A DNA stretch of 55,797 nt from Salinarimonas soli (GCF_008386575.1 NZ_VUOA01000056.1:1-55797); one strand, 5' to 3'. Positions 14,207 to 23,875 are shown, counted from the first letter of the stretch. The notes: generated by a model not told the origin, from the letters alone. Made by a program: numbers and translations.

Positions 14207-15631
14207 ATGTTCCCGCTCGTCTACGACACCGATATCGAGAGGCATGCCACGGCAGCCGAGATCGGCGCGATCCTCGCCGCCTACCGCGGGTGCGCGGAGC
14301 GGGACGGCCGCGCGCCGCTCGACGTCCTGCGCGACCGATTGAGCCCGGGGATCCAGGTGCATCTCGAGATCGTGGCGCCGAGCCCCGACGGCTACCGCTT
14401 CCTCCAGGTCGGCCCCGCCATCGTGGCGGCCTGCGGGCGCGACCTCACCGGACGGCTCCTCGCCGACGCGCCGGCCGAGATCGCCCGCCCGCTGACCTCC
14501 CTCTTCGACCGGGTCGTGGCCGACGGGCGCCCGCTCTTCACGGTCCAGCGATCCTTGGACGCCCGCGCGGTGCGGGTCTGGGACCGCCTCGTCCTGCCCG
14601 CCCGCGCCCCCGAGGGCGAGGACCGGCTCCTCGTCGCGCTCCTGCCGCGGGTGCGCCGCGAGGATCTGCTCGACGCGGTGCTGGAGGCTTCCTGCGACGG
14701 CATCATGAGCCTGCGCGCCGTGCGCGACCGGGGCGGGGAGGTGGTGGACGCGGTCATCATGAGCGCCAACGGGCGCGCCTGCGACTATGCCGGCCATCCC
14801 GTCTGGCGCCTCGTCGACGGCAGCCTGCGGGACCTCTTTCCCGGCCTGCTCGGGACGGGCTTCTGGGAGCGCTGCGTCAAGGTCGTCGAGGAGCGCACCA
14901 CGGAGCGCTTCGAGATCAACCTCTCCCATGCGCGCCGGGACACCTGGCTGCGCCTCACCGTGGCGCCCCTGGAGGACGGCTTCGTCATGTCGTTCAACGA
15001 CATCACGGACCTGCAATACGCCCTGTTCGAGGCCGAGGTCTCGCGCCAGGAGCTGGCGGCCGAGATCGAACAGCGCCAAGCCCTGGAGGCCGAGCTGCGC
15101 CGGCTGTCGATCACCGACGACCTCACGGGGGTTCTCAACCGGCGCGGCTTCGCCAACGCGGTGCGGGCCCAGACGGCGGTCGCGAGGCGCTACGGCCACG
15201 ACCTCGCCCTGCTCGCCCTCGACATCGACCATTTCAAGCACGTCAACGACCGCTTCGGCCACGCAGCCGGCGATACGGTACTGATGGCGGTGGCGGCCCT
15301 CTTCGTGGACTCGGCGCGGGTCGACATCGACATCGTGGGCCGGGTCGGGGGCGAGGAGTTCATGGTGCTCCTGCCCCACACCGCCCTCGGCGGCGCCCTC
15401 GCCTTCGCCGAGCGCCTGAGGCGGAGCCTCGCCGACACGGACATCGCGGTTGGGGGCGAGCGGGTCCGGATCACGACGAGCATCGGGCTGCGGGCGTTCG
15501 GGCCGGGCATCAGCCCCGAGCAGATGCTCCTCGACGCCGACAAGGCGCTCTACCGGGCCAAGGCGCTCGGGCGCAACCGCACGGTGGTCTTCGAGGGCGC
15601 CGACAGCCTTGCCCCCGCGGATCCCGCCTAA
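14207..15631 (+). CDS. diguanylate cyclase with PAS-like sensor and GGDEF domain
   Basis: 474 residues from the ATG at 14207; the open frame continues upstream but that part has no domain and overlaps a convincing minus-strand gene. The N-terminal 130 residues form a PAS-like module, a second PAS-like module (about 140-275) precedes a short coiled coil (ELAAEIEQRQALEAEL), and the GGDEF domain covers about 300-465 with TDDLTGVLNRRGF, LDIDHFKHVND and an intact GGEEF. No EAL domain is present, so it should synthesise c-di-GMP from GTP. A canonical RxxD inhibitory site is not seen at the usual position. No membrane segment is visible, so this looks like a cytosolic signal-responsive cyclase. Confidence 0.85.
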   Translation: MFPLVYDTDIERHATAAEIGAILAAYRGCAERDGRAPLDVLRDRLSPGIQVHLEIVAPSPDGYRFLQVGPAIVAACGRDLTGRLLADAPAEIARPLTSLFDRVVADGRPLFTVQRSLDARAVRVWDRLVLPARAPEGEDRLLVALLPRVRREDLLDAVLEASCDGIMSLRAVRDRGGEVVDAVIMSANGRACDYAGHPVWRLVDGSLRDLFPGLLGTGFWERCVKVVEERTTERFEINLSHARRDTWLRLTVAPLEDGFVMSFNDITDLQYALFEAEVSRQELAAEIEQRQALEAELRRLSITDDLTGVLNRRGFANAVRAQTAVARRYGHDLALLALDIDHFKHVNDRFGHAAGDTVLMAVAALFVDSARVDIDIVGRVGGEEFMVLLPHTALGGALAFAERLRRSLADTDIAVGGERVRITTSIGLRAFGPGISPEQMLLDADKALYRAKALGRNRTVVFEGADSLAPADPA

Positions 15632-15640
15632 CCTGCCGGC

Positions 15641-16357
15641 TCAGGCGACGCCGAACTCCACGACGAGCGGCAGGTGGTCCGAGGCGACGCGCGCCAGGGG
15701 ATCGCGGGGCACCCGCGCATCGGCGACGCTCACCCCCTCGCCCACCCAGACATGGTCGATCCGCAGCACCGGCAGGGCATTGGGATAGGTGCATTGCGGG
15801 GGCCGGGGCAGGAGGGCCTGGGCGTCCCGCATGGGCCCCTGGGCGAGCCGCTTGTAGGCCCGGCTCAGCGGCGTCGCGTTGAGATCGCCGATGAGGATGC
15901 GCGGCTCGCGGCATTCGGGATGGCCGAGCCAGTCGGGCCCGAGCAGCGCCTCGGCCTGGGCCAGGCGCTCGCGCCCCCCTAAGCCCAGATGCGTGTTGAT
16001 CACCTGCACCTCGACCCCGTCGATCTCCACCGCCGCCCAGACGGCGCCGCGCGGCTCGAGCTTGCCGGCGCGGGGCAGGTGCGCGGCCTTGACGAGGCGG
16101 CACGGCCGGTCGGTGAGGAGCGCGATGCCGTAGCGGTAGCCCGCAAGGCGCAAAGCCGGGAAGAAATGGTGCTCCATGCCCAGCGCGCGGGCCACCGCCC
16201 CGACCTGGTCCCCCGTCCGGCCTGGCATGATGTCGATTTCCTGCAGGCCGATCACGTCCGCCTTGCAGGCCCGCAGCACCCGGGCGATCCGTTCGGGGGA
16301 TTGGCCCCGGTCGAGGCCGACGCAGCGGCGTACGTTGTAGGTGACGATCCGGGGCAT
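15641..16357 (-). CDS. endonuclease/exonuclease/phosphatase (EEP) family protein
   Basis: 238 residues from the ATG at 16357, which has AGGAGG 6 bases upstream; the longer frame to 16588 runs into the divergent flavoprotein gene and is rejected. Family motifs are in order: TYNVRRC (N), ADVIGLQEID (the metal-binding Glu), NTHLGL (Asn/His), GDLNATP (Asp/Asn) and SDHLPLVVEF (catalytic His near the C-terminus). This matches Mg-dependent phosphodiesterases or phosphatases related to DNase I. No signal peptide is present. The substrate could be DNA, a phospholipid head group or an inositol phosphate, and the sequence alone cannot decide. Confidence 0.82.
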   Translation of the reverse strand: MPRIVTYNVRRCVGLDRGQSPERIARVLRACKADVIGLQEIDIMPGRTGDQVGAVARALGMEHHFFPALRLAGYRYGIALLTDRPCRLVKAAHLPRAGKLEPRGAVWAAVEIDGVEVQVINTHLGLGGRERLAQAEALLGPDWLGHPECREPRILIGDLNATPLSRAYKRLAQGPMRDAQALLPRPPQCTYPNALPVLRIDHVWVGEGVSVADARVPRDPLARVASDHLPLVVEFGVA

Positions 16358-16496
16358 GGTCCTCCTGTCGCGTCGGCACGGCCTTGAACCGGAAACCAGG
16401 GGTTCAGGGACGGGTTCCGGCGCTGGACATGGGGGCGCCGAGCCCCCATCTGGTCGAAGCCGCCGCGCGGTGTAGCGCCGCCCCATCCGGACCCCC

Positions 16497-17774
16497 ATGA
16501 CCGACACCTCCGACATCGCCGTCATCGGCGGCGGCCCCGCGGGGCTGATCGCCGCCGAGACCCTGGCCCAGGCCGGCCGCAGCGTCACGGTCTATGACCG
16601 GATGCCGAGCGTCGGTCGAAAGCTGCTCATGGCCGGGCGGGGCGGGCTCAACATCACCCACAGCGAGGAGATCGAGCGCTTCATGCCGCGCTACGGCGCC
16701 GCCGAGGCGCGGCTTCGCGCGGCGATCGACGCCTTCCCGCCCGGCGCCCTGCGGGCCTGGACGGAGGAGCTGGGCCAGGAGACCTTCGTGGGCACGAGCG
16801 GGCGGGTGTTTCCCCGCTCGCTGAAGGCCTCGCCGCTCCTGCGCGCGTGGCTCCGCCGTCTCGATGCCGCGGGCGTCCGGATCCGCGCGCGCCACGCCTG
16901 GGAGGGGTGGAGCCCGACGGGAGACCTCGTGTTCACCCATCCCGAGGGCACGACCGTGGCGCGGCCCGCCGCGACGGTGCTGGCGCTGGGCGGCGCGTCA
17001 TGGCCGCGGCTCGGCTCGGACGGAGCCTGGGTCCGCCATCTCCAGGGCGCGGACGTGCTGGTCCAGCCGCTCCTGCCCTCCAATTGCGGCGTCCTCGTCG
17101 CTTGGTCCGAGGTGTTCCGCGGCCGTTTCGAGGGCGAGCCCCTGAAGCGGATCGCGCTCTCGTTCGGCGGGCGTACGGTGCGGGGCGAGGCGGTGGTGAC
17201 CCGCGGGGGGCTGGAGGGCGGCGCGGTCTATGCCCTGTCGGGTCCCTTGCGCGACGCCGTCGCCCGCGACGGCGCGGCGACGCTCAAGGTGGATCTGCGC
17301 CCGGATCTTGCCCAGGACGACCTGGCCCGCCGCCTCGGACGGCCCCGGGCGGGCCAGTCCGCCTCGACCTTCCTGCGCAAGGCGGCGGCGCTCAGCCCCG
17401 CCGGCATCGGCCTCCTGCGCGAGGGCACGGGCGGGACCCTGCCGGCGGGGGCGGACGAGCTTGCCTGCCTGATCAAGGCGGTGCCGCTGCGGGTCGAGGG
17501 CGTGCAGGCGATCGAGCGCGCGATCTCCTCGGCGGGCGGGGTGCCCTTCGAGGAGACGGACGAGCGCTTCATGCTGCGCCGCCGCCCGGGCGTGTTCGTC
17601 GCGGGCGAGATGCTCGACTGGGAGGCGCCGACGGGGGGCTACCTGCTCCAGGCCACCTTCGCGACGGGCCTTGCGGCGGCGCGCGGCGCGCTCGCCTGGC
17701 TCGACGAGCGGGCGACCTCGTGCGGCGACGTGTCCTCGGCGGGCGCGCGGGAGCCCCGGAGGAACCCGCATTGA
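16497..17774 (+). CDS. FAD-dependent flavoprotein, HI0933/TIGR03862 type
   Basis: 425 residues. It opens with a dinucleotide-binding fold (AVIGGGPAGLIAAETLA) and continues with the family signature VGRKLLMAGRGGLNITHSE. A second FAD segment lies at the C-terminus (PGVFVAGEMLDWEAPTGGYLLQATFATG). This is the HI0933-like group of flavoproteins (relatives of BaiN), whose members are predicted oxidoreductases with mostly untested substrates. The gene is divergent from the EEP gene, and its stop overlaps a possible TTG start of recQ (TTGA at 17771-17774), so the two are probably co-transcribed. Confidence 0.85.
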   Translation: MTDTSDIAVIGGGPAGLIAAETLAQAGRSVTVYDRMPSVGRKLLMAGRGGLNITHSEEIERFMPRYGAAEARLRAAIDAFPPGALRAWTEELGQETFVGTSGRVFPRSLKASPLLRAWLRRLDAAGVRIRARHAWEGWSPTGDLVFTHPEGTTVARPAATVLALGGASWPRLGSDGAWVRHLQGADVLVQPLLPSNCGVLVAWSEVFRGRFEGEPLKRIALSFGGRTVRGEAVVTRGGLEGGAVYALSGPLRDAVARDGAATLKVDLRPDLAQDDLARRLGRPRAGQSASTFLRKAAALSPAGIGLLREGTGGTLPAGADELACLIKAVPLRVEGVQAIERAISSAGGVPFEETDERFMLRRRPGVFVAGEMLDWEAPTGGYLLQATFATGLAAARGALAWLDERATSCGDVSSAGAREPRRNPH

Positions 17775-17809
17775 CGGCGCAGGCCCGAAGCGGCGACATC
17801 CGGGGCATC

Positions 17810-19624
17810 ATGCAACAGGTCAGCGATCCCCTGCAGATCCTCCACGACGTGTTCGGCTACGGCTCCTTCCGCCCCGGGCAGGAGGAGATCGTGCAGACCG
17901 TCATGGCGGGCGAGAACCTGCTCGCCATCATGCCGACGGGCGCGGGCAAGTCGATCTGCTACCAGCTCCCCGCGCTCGCCCGCGACGGCCTCACCGTGGT
18001 GGTCTCGCCGCTCATCGCCCTCATGCGCGATCAGGTGGCGGCGCTGCGCAACAACGGGGTGGAGGCGGGCGCGCTCAACTCCTCCATCGACGAGGAGGAG
18101 CGCCGGCGCATCGCGTCGGGCGTGCGCGAGGGAACGCTCAAGCTCCTCTACGTGTCGCCGGAGCGCCTCGCCCACGGCAACACCATCGAGTGGCTCGCCC
18201 GCTCCAACGTGCGCCTCATGGCGATCGACGAGGCGCACTGCGTCTCGCAATGGGGCCACGACTTCCGGCCCGAATACGCCGCCATCGGCGAGGCCCGCCG
18301 CCGCCTCGACGGCGTCCAGACCGTGGCCTTCACGGCCACCGCCGACGTCGCGACCCGCGACGACATCGTGGAACGCCTGTTCGAGGCGCCGCCGCGGCTC
18401 TTCGTGCACGGCTTCGACCGGCCCAACCTCCGGCTCGCCTTCGCCGCGAAGGACAACACCCGCAAGCAGCTCCTGGCCTTCCTCGACAAGCACAAGGGCG
18501 AGAGCGGCATCATCTATTGCTCCTCGCGCAACGCCACCGAGAAGATCGCCTCCATGCTCGAGAGCGAGGGCTTCCGGGCTTTGCCCTACCACGCGGGCAT
18601 GGATCAGTCCGAGCGCGACCGCAACCAGGACGTCTTCCTGCAGGAGGACGGCGTGGTGGTGGTGGCCACGGTCGCCTTCGGCATGGGGATCGACAAGCCC
18701 GACGTGCGCTTCGTGGCGCACGCCGCGATGCCCAAGAGCATCGAGGCCTATTACCAGGAGATCGGCCGCGCCGGACGCGACGGCCTCCCCGCCGACACGC
18801 TCACCCTCTACGGAATGGAGGACATGCGCCTGCGCCGCCTCCAGATCGAGGACAGCGGCATGTCCGACGAGCAAAAGCGCGTCGAGCGCCAGCGGCTCAA
18901 CGCGCTGGTCTCGCTCTGCGAGGCCCCCGTCTGCCGCCGCCAGACGCTGCTCGCCTATTTCGCGGAGGAGTCGCCGCCTTGCGGCCATTGCGACCTGTGC
19001 CAGGAGGGGGCGATCTCCTTCGACGGCACGGTGGAGGCGCAGAAGATCCTCTCAGGCATCCTGCGCACGGGGGAGCGCTTCGGGGCCGAGCACATCGTCA
19101 ACGTGCTCGTGGGCGAGACCACCGACATGGTGGCGCGCTGCGGCCACGACCGGCTCAAGACCTTCGGGGTCGGCGCGGACCGCGCCAAGGGCGAGTGGCG
19201 CTCGCTCATCCGCCAGGTGGTGGCGCTCGGCCTCGCGTCGGTGGACGTGGCGGGCTATGGCGGGCTCTCCGTCACGGAGCGGGGCTGGGCGGCGCTCAAG
19301 GGTGCCGAGCCCGTGCGCCTGCGCTCCGACGTGCTGCGCCTGCGCCTTGGGCGCCGGCGCAAGGGCCAGGCGGCGGAGGAGGGAACGCGGGTCGACGCGG
19401 ACGATCCGCTGCTCGGCGCCCTCAAGGCGCTGCGCACCCGGCTTGCCAAGGAGGCCTCCGTGCCGGCCTACGTGATCTTCACGGACCGCACCCTGCACGA
19501 GATCGCCGCAGCGCGTCCTCTCACCGCGTCGGCGCTCGCCGAGATCCACGGGGTCGGCCGCGCCAAGATCGACCGCTACGGGGACGCGTTCCTGGAGGTC
19601 GTGGCGGAGCACGCCAGGGCGTGA
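17810..19624 (+). CDS. recQ: ATP-dependent DNA helicase RecQ
   Basis: 604 residues from the ATG at 17810, close to the 609 of E. coli RecQ. An alternative TTG at 17771 would add 13 residues and overlap the previous stop. Order: Walker A MPTGAGKSICYQLP, DEAH box AIDEAHCVSQWGHDFRPEY (including the RecQ-specific aromatic loop), helicase motifs V/VI (ATVAFGMGIDKPDVR, QEIGRAGRDG), the zinc-binding cysteines (CEAPVC, CGHCDLC), a winged helix and a C-terminal HRDC domain (EIHGVGRAKIDRYG). It is a 3'-5' helicase acting in recombination and fork repair. The stretch between winged helix and HRDC is basic (RLRLGRRRKGQ). Confidence 0.95.
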   Translation: MQQVSDPLQILHDVFGYGSFRPGQEEIVQTVMAGENLLAIMPTGAGKSICYQLPALARDGLTVVVSPLIALMRDQVAALRNNGVEAGALNSSIDEEERRRIASGVREGTLKLLYVSPERLAHGNTIEWLARSNVRLMAIDEAHCVSQWGHDFRPEYAAIGEARRRLDGVQTVAFTATADVATRDDIVERLFEAPPRLFVHGFDRPNLRLAFAAKDNTRKQLLAFLDKHKGESGIIYCSSRNATEKIASMLESEGFRALPYHAGMDQSERDRNQDVFLQEDGVVVVATVAFGMGIDKPDVRFVAHAAMPKSIEAYYQEIGRAGRDGLPADTLTLYGMEDMRLRRLQIEDSGMSDEQKRVERQRLNALVSLCEAPVCRRQTLLAYFAEESPPCGHCDLCQEGAISFDGTVEAQKILSGILRTGERFGAEHIVNVLVGETTDMVARCGHDRLKTFGVGADRAKGEWRSLIRQVVALGLASVDVAGYGGLSVTERGWAALKGAEPVRLRSDVLRLRLGRRRKGQAAEEGTRVDADDPLLGALKALRTRLAKEASVPAYVIFTDRTLHEIAAARPLTASALAEIHGVGRAKIDRYGDAFLEVVAEHARA

Positions 19625-19631
19625 GGCGTCA

Positions 19632-19653
19632 CCCCTCTCTCAGGGAAGAGGGG
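19632..19653. terminator. hairpin between convergent recQ and fliJ
   Basis: CCCCTCT (19632-19638) pairs with AGAGGGG (19647-19653) around an 8-base loop, between the stops of recQ and fliJ. The arms resemble the CCCCTCTCC-type repeats seen elsewhere in the window. Confidence 0.5.
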
Positions 19654-19661
19654 AGCCGCGC

Positions 19662-20075
19662 TCAATAATTCACCCGGGCCCGGTTCAACCCGATCTGGTC
19701 CATGGCGGCGCGGTCGCGGGCGTTGGCGACCGTGCGCTCCGTGGTGCGCTCGCGGTCCTCGAGGATCTCGACCTTCTTGAGCTCCTCGAAGGCCTCGCCG
19801 AGCTCGGCCTTGGCCTCGTCGAGCTGCACCTTGAGGTCGTCCGCCGAGCGCCGGAGGTTGTCGCGGCGGGTGGCCGCCGCCTTGGCATAGGTCGGATAGG
19901 CGAAGTGCGCCGGATCCGAGATGCCCGCCTTCTGCTCCTCCTGCGCGATCTCGCGCTCGAGGTCGACCGACATGCGGTCGAAATCGGCGATCATCATCTC
20001 GATCTGCGCGACCCGCCGGCGCTTCTCGTCCACCTGGAAGCGCTTGAGGCGAATGAGCGTTTCACGCGACTTCAT
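19662..20075 (-). CDS. fliJ: flagellar export protein FliJ
   Basis: 137 residues from the ATG at 20075 (KSRETLIRLKRFQVDEKRRR); the frame continues further upstream but without family similarity. Almost the whole protein is a charged coiled coil, as in FliJ, the general chaperone/rotor-like subunit of the flagellar type III export apparatus, which inserts in the FliI ring. Usual length is 130-150. It lies downstream of fliI on the same strand, but separated by 226 bases, wider than the overlapping fliI-fliJ of many bacteria. No sigma-54 promoter could be recognised in that gap. Confidence 0.85.
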   Translation of the reverse strand: MKSRETLIRLKRFQVDEKRRRVAQIEMMIADFDRMSVDLEREIAQEEQKAGISDPAHFAYPTYAKAAATRRDNLRRSADDLKVQLDEAKAELGEAFEELKKVEILEDRERTTERTVANARDRAAMDQIGLNRARVNY

Positions 20076-20301
20076 CGACACCAACTCCACGTCGCACGCG
20101 ACCCCACGCCGGCGACGGGTCGGACCCGCTGCGGCTGCCGCCTGCTCCCGAACGAAGGCCCGCACCCCGGATGGGGGTGGCCCGGAAATTCCGGCCCGCG
20201 GCAAGCCTGGCGCCGTGGGATGGTGTCACCATGACCGATGGAGGTTGATCCTTCCTTACACCCGCGTCACGCAAGGTGAGCCGTCGCGGCGCGCGGCGCC
20301 G

Positions 20302-21642
20302 TCAGCCCGGGCCGACGATCTGGGCGAGGCGCGCATAGGCCTCCGGGATCCGGGTCGCCTCGTCCTTGGCCTGCCCGAGGAAGGCGTCGAGCTGGGGCAT
20401 GAGGGCGATGGCCTCGTCCACCTCGGGCGAGGAGCCCTGGCGGTAGGCGCCGAGCCGGATCAGCTCCTCCATGTCCGAATAGGTGGCGAGCACTTGGCGG
20501 GCGCGGCGCACCACGGGCCAATAGGCCGGGTCGCAGGAGCGCGGCATGGTGCGCGAGACGGATTTGAGCACGTTGATCGCGGGGTAGCGCCCCCGCTCGG
20601 CGATCGCGCGCTCCATCACCACGTGGCCGTCGAGGATGCCGCGCACGGCGTCGGCCACGGGCTCGTTGTGGTCGTCGCCCTCGACGAGCACCGTGAAGAG
20701 CCCCGTGATGGCCCCCTCCCCCGTGCCCGGCCCCGCGCGCTCGAGAAGGCGCGGCAGCTCGTTGAAGACCGTGGGCGTGTAGCCCTTGGCGGTGGGCGGC
20801 TCGCCGGCGGCAAGGCCGATGTCGCGCTGGGCCATCGCGAAGCGCGTGATGGAATCGATCATGCACAGGACCTGCAGGCCCTGGTCGCGGAAATATTCCG
20901 CGATCGAGAGGGTGAGATAGGCGGCGTTGCGGCGCATGAGGGCCGGCTCGTCGGAGGTCGCCACCACCACCACGGAGCGGGCGAGGCCCTCGGGGCCGAG
21001 ATCGTCCTGGAGGAATTCCTGCACCTCGCGCCCGCGCTCGCCCACGAGCCCGATCACCGCCACGTCGGCCGCCGTGTAGCGGGCCAGCATGGAGAGCAGC
21101 ACCGACTTGCCCACGCCCGAGCCCGCGAAGATGCCCATGCGCTGCCCCGAGCACATGGTGAGGAAGGCGTTGAGCGAGCGGATCCCGAGATCGAGCGGCG
21201 GGCCGACGCGGCGGCGGGCATGGGCGGGGGGCGGATCGGCGCGGAAGGGATAGAGCGCCTGGCCCTGGGGCAGCGGCCCGGCGCCGTCGATGGGCCGCCC
21301 GAGGGCGTCGACCACGCGCCCGAGCCAGGCCTGCGCGGGGCGCACGCCCCCCGCCTCCCCCCGGACATGGGCTGCGCAGCCGCGCCGCACGCCGTCGAGC
21401 ACGCCGAACGGCATGGCGAGCGCCCGCTCGCCCGAGAACCCGATCACCTCGCAGGGCACGAGGCTGCCGCGCTCCACCTCGATGTCGAGGCGCCCGCCGA
21501 GCCGCATGGCGGCCACGGGCCCCGCCACCTCGACGAGAAGGCCCCGCACCGCCGCCACCCGCCCGTAGACGTCGAACGGGTCGACGCCGTCGAGCGCGGC
21601 GAGCGCTGCGGCGAGCCGGCTCGGCGAATTCTCGTGTGGCAT
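20302..21642 (-). CDS. fliI: flagellum-specific ATPase FliI
   Basis: 446 residues from the ATG at 21642; an upstream in-frame start at 21708 adds a stretch with no family match. It is an F1-beta-like ATPase: Walker [11 protein letters not shown] near residue 170, [13 protein letters not shown], Walker [18 protein letters not shown], and the type III export ATPase signature region [10 protein letters not shown]. It energises unfolding and entry of flagellar substrates with FliH and FliJ. It is divergent from ctrA over a 340-base region, a neighbourhood conserved in Hyphomicrobiales, where CtrA controls flagellar genes. Confidence 0.95.
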   Translation of the reverse strand: MPHENSPSRLAAALAALDGVDPFDVYGRVAAVRGLLVEVAGPVAAMRLGGRLDIEVERGSLVPCEVIGFSGERALAMPFGVLDGVRRGCAAHVRGEAGGVRPAQAWLGRVVDALGRPIDGAGPLPQGQALYPFRADPPPAHARRRVGPPLDLGIRSLNAFLTMCSGQRMGIFAGSGVGKSVLLSMLARYTAADVAVIGLVGERGREVQEFLQDDLGPEGLARSVVVVATSDEPALMRRNAAYLTLSIAEYFRDQGLQVLCMIDSITRFAMAQRDIGLAAGEPPTAKGYTPTVFNELPRLLERAGPGTGEGAITGLFTVLVEGDDHNEPVADAVRGILDGHVVMERAIAERGRYPAINVLKSVSRTMPRSCDPAYWPVVRRARQVLATYSDMEELIRLGAYRQGSSPEVDEAIALMPQLDAFLGQAKDEATRIPEAYARLAQIVGPG

Positions 21643-21982
21643 GAAAGCATCAACCTTTCGTTTACCGGTCTCGTTAAGACTGCATCGGCCGGGGTCTGGA
21701 TCCGTCACGGAAAAAGATCAGGAAGCGAGTCGCGAGAGTCGCTTGAACCGAAATTCTAACACGCAAGTTCGAGCCGGATGGCGCTCCAATTCCTCCTGCA
21801 TGCCAGCACGATTTCCCCGGCGGCGAAAGCTGCGGGTTTGTCCGCTTGCGCGCTGGAATCAGGGTTTGTTAACCATTGGTCGTTAACGTTGCGAGTCGAA
21901 TGGGCAAGAGCGTCCGGGGCGATCCCGTCGCGGACGAGCGGTGCGGTTTTGCCCGCACCATCTAAGGGGCTGGGGACCTGAA
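21643..21982. promoter_or_regulatory. fliI/ctrA divergent regulatory region with GANTC and CtrA-like sites
   Basis: 340 bases without a gene. GANTC sites lie at 21727-21731, 21736-21740, 21856-21860 and 21893-21897. TTAACCAT, the CtrA 8-base half site, is at 21869-21876, and a second TTAA lies at 21883-21886. The two TTAA are 10 bases apart rather than the canonical 7. A further TTAA lies at 21674-21677 near fliI. Caulobacter ctrA is controlled by CcrM methylation and by CtrA itself, and the sites here fit that logic. Confidence 0.6.
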
Positions 21983-22684
21983 ATGCGCGTACTTCTCATC
22001 GAGGACGACAGCGCAACAGCGCAAAGCATCGAGCTGATGCTCAAGTCCGAGAATTTCAACGTGTACACGACCGACCTCGGTGAGGAGGGCGTCGATCTCG
22101 GCAAGCTTTACGATTACGACATCATCCTGCTCGACCTGAACCTGCCCGACATGTCGGGCTACGAGGTTCTCCGCTCCCTGCGGGTCGCCAAGGTGAAGAC
22201 GCCCATCCTGATCCTGTCGGGCCTGGCGGGCATCGAGGACAAGGTGAAGGGTCTGGGCTTCGGCGCGGACGACTACCTCACCAAGCCCTTCCACAAGGAC
22301 GAGCTGGTGGCGCGCATCCACGCCATCGTGCGCCGCTCCAAGGGCCACGCCCAGTCGGTCATCACCACGGGGGACCTCGTGGTCAACCTCGACACCAAGA
22401 CCGTCGAGGTCTCGACCGCCCGGGTGCACCTCACGGGCAAGGAGTACCAGATGCTGGAGCTCCTCAGCCTGCGCAAGGGCACCACGCTCACCAAGGAGAT
22501 GTTCCTGAACCATCTCTACGGCGGCATGGACGAGCCGGAGCTGAAGATCATCGACGTGTTCATCTGCAAGCTGCGCAAGAAGCTCGCGAACGCCTCGAAC
22601 GGCAAGAACTACATCGAGACCGTCTGGGGCCGCGGCTACGTGCTGCGCGAGCCGAACGACGCCGACGAGCGTATCGCCGTCTGA
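21983..22684 (+). CDS. ctrA: cell-cycle response regulator CtrA
   Basis: 233 residues, against 231 in Caulobacter. The start is the ATG at 21983 ([20 protein letters not shown]). The receiver has the phosphorylated Asp at residue 51 ([17 protein letters not shown]), K in [11 protein letters not shown], and the C-terminal OmpR-type winged helix with the highly conserved [19 protein letters not shown] and GRGYVLREP. CtrA binds TTAA-type sites, represses origin firing and activates flagellar, division and methyltransferase genes. The C-terminus ends ERIAV, unlike the terminal AA degron of Caulobacter CtrA, so proteolytic recognition may differ. It is transcribed divergently from fliI. Confidence 0.96.
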   Translation: MRVLLIEDDSATAQSIELMLKSENFNVYTTDLGEEGVDLGKLYDYDIILLDLNLPDMSGYEVLRSLRVAKVKTPILILSGLAGIEDKVKGLGFGADDYLTKPFHKDELVARIHAIVRRSKGHAQSVITTGDLVVNLDTKTVEVSTARVHLTGKEYQMLELLSLRKGTTLTKEMFLNHLYGGMDEPELKIIDVFICKLRKKLANASNGKNYIETVWGRGYVLREPNDADERIAV

Positions 22685-22719
22685 TCCGAGCCCTCCCCGG
22701 CCCGTCGGACCACCCGGAG

Positions 22720-22742
22720 GCCCCGCCCAAGGCGGGGCTTTC
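22720..22742 (+). terminator. ctrA terminator
   Basis: GCCCCGCC (22720-22727), CAA loop, GGCGGGGC (22731-22738), then TTT. It is a standard intrinsic terminator 35 bases after the ctrA stop. Confidence 0.8.
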
Positions 22743-22928
22743 GCGCGTCTGGAGCGCCGTTCCGTACGCTGCCCGGGTCACGGGGGGAGCGCCTTCGGCG
22801 CGGCATCTCAGGCCTGCGCCAGCAGGCGGTGTGGGGCGCACCTCGCTCCCGCGCATGCGAACGTCCCCCCGCGGAGGCCCGCGGGAGGTCGATTCGATCC
22901 AGGAGGGACGCCGGCGCGCCCAGGTCCG

Positions 22929-23159
22929 TCAGGGCTCGGCGGCGCGCGCCGGCTCGCCGTCCACGGAGAAGACGAGCACGACCTGCCCCTCGGCGTTGAG
23001 GCTCAGATCCGTCTTGATGGGCAGGTCGCCGGCCAGATGCAGGAAGCCGAGGATGTTCCCGCGCGCCTCCGGCGAGAGGTGATCCTTGAAGGTGACCAGA
23101 AGGCGCTCGAACTCGACCTCCATGGTCGATCGGTCGTCGGTTTCGGCGATGATGTTCAT
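22929..23159 (-). CDS. small protein following luxI, unknown
   Basis: 76 residues, acidic, no signal or membrane segment. It begins MNIIAETDDRSTMEVEFERLL and has a central amphipathic helix (DHLSPEARGNILGFLHLAGDLP) and a short beta pair near the C-terminus (KTDLSLNAEGQVVLVFSVDG). I recognise no family. It starts 56 bases after the acyl-homoserine-lactone synthase stop, on the same strand and with no terminator between, so it is probably the third gene of a luxR-luxI operon. A role as a quorum-sensing modulator is possible but is inference from position only. Confidence 0.6.
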   Translation of the reverse strand: MNIIAETDDRSTMEVEFERLLVTFKDHLSPEARGNILGFLHLAGDLPIKTDLSLNAEGQVVLVFSVDGEPARAAEP

Positions 23160-23215
23160 CGTAGGTGGTTCCGTGTGATCGGTTCGTCTGGTCCGCCGGC
23201 CGGTCGCGCGGTGGA

Positions 23216-23875
23216 TCAGGACGGGTAGCGGGGCCTGGTGGGAGCGCCGGGCGCCGCGGGAGCCCGGTCCTCGATCACCAGCAGCGGGTGGCTGATGCCG
23301 AAGGTGGCGCGCAGCTTCGGCAGGGTCTTCGGGCTCATGCCGGCGTAGTAGGAGACGATGGGCGCGCCGTCATACGTGGTGGGCAGGGCCAGCGGCTTGA
23401 CCTGCCAGCCGAGCTCGAGGATGCGGCCCATCATCATGGGGTGGGACTGCACGAGCAGGCCGTCGAGCCCCAGATGCTCGGCCGCCTCGGCGACGCCGAG
23501 CCAGAAGCCCGCGGTGGTGCGGTCGATCCCCGTCGACCCGTCGCGCTTGTTCGGGTCGACCGATCCGCGCGTCCATTCGTAGATGCCGGGGCCCGTCGGC
23601 GCCTGCGCGCCCTGGAGGATCTCGGGATAGACGTGGCTTTGCAGATGCGGGCGCGTGGTCGGCAGGAGCCGGACATAGGACGCGACCTCGTCGTTCTCGA
23701 CGCCGATCACGTGAACGCAGTCGGGCCCGTCGAACTGGTCGATCTCGCGCCCGTCGGGCTTGCGCAGGGCCTCCCACTTCAGACGATCGACGAAATGCCG
23801 ATGCCGGAACCGGTAGGCCTTCTCCAGAAGAGCCCCGTGACGGTGATGATTGTGGCAATCAATAAGTAGCAACAT
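23216..23875 (-). CDS. acyl-homoserine-lactone synthase (LuxI family)
   Basis: 219 residues from the ATG at 23875, preceded by GAGGGGGAAG; a longer frame begins at 24001 without a ribosome site. Conserved LuxI residues appear in order: R and F in RFRHRHF, W in RLKWE, the E-x-D-x-FD motif in REIDQFD, R in ASYVRLLPT, and E/R in YEWTRGSVD. The enzyme joins an acyl chain from acyl-ACP to S-adenosylmethionine. The sequence resembles the long-chain AHL synthases of Methylobacterium-type organisms, but chain length cannot be read from it. The partner luxR lies 173 bases upstream on the same strand, and a dyad in the gap may be its operator. Confidence 0.9.
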   Translation of the reverse strand: MLLLIDCHNHHRHGALLEKAYRFRHRHFVDRLKWEALRKPDGREIDQFDGPDCVHVIGVENDEVASYVRLLPTTRPHLQSHVYPEILQGAQAPTGPGIYEWTRGSVDPNKRDGSTGIDRTTAGFWLGVAEAAEHLGLDGLLVQSHPMMMGRILELGWQVKPLALPTTYDGAPIVSYYAGMSPKTLPKLRATFGISHPLLVIEDRAPAAPGAPTRPRYPS

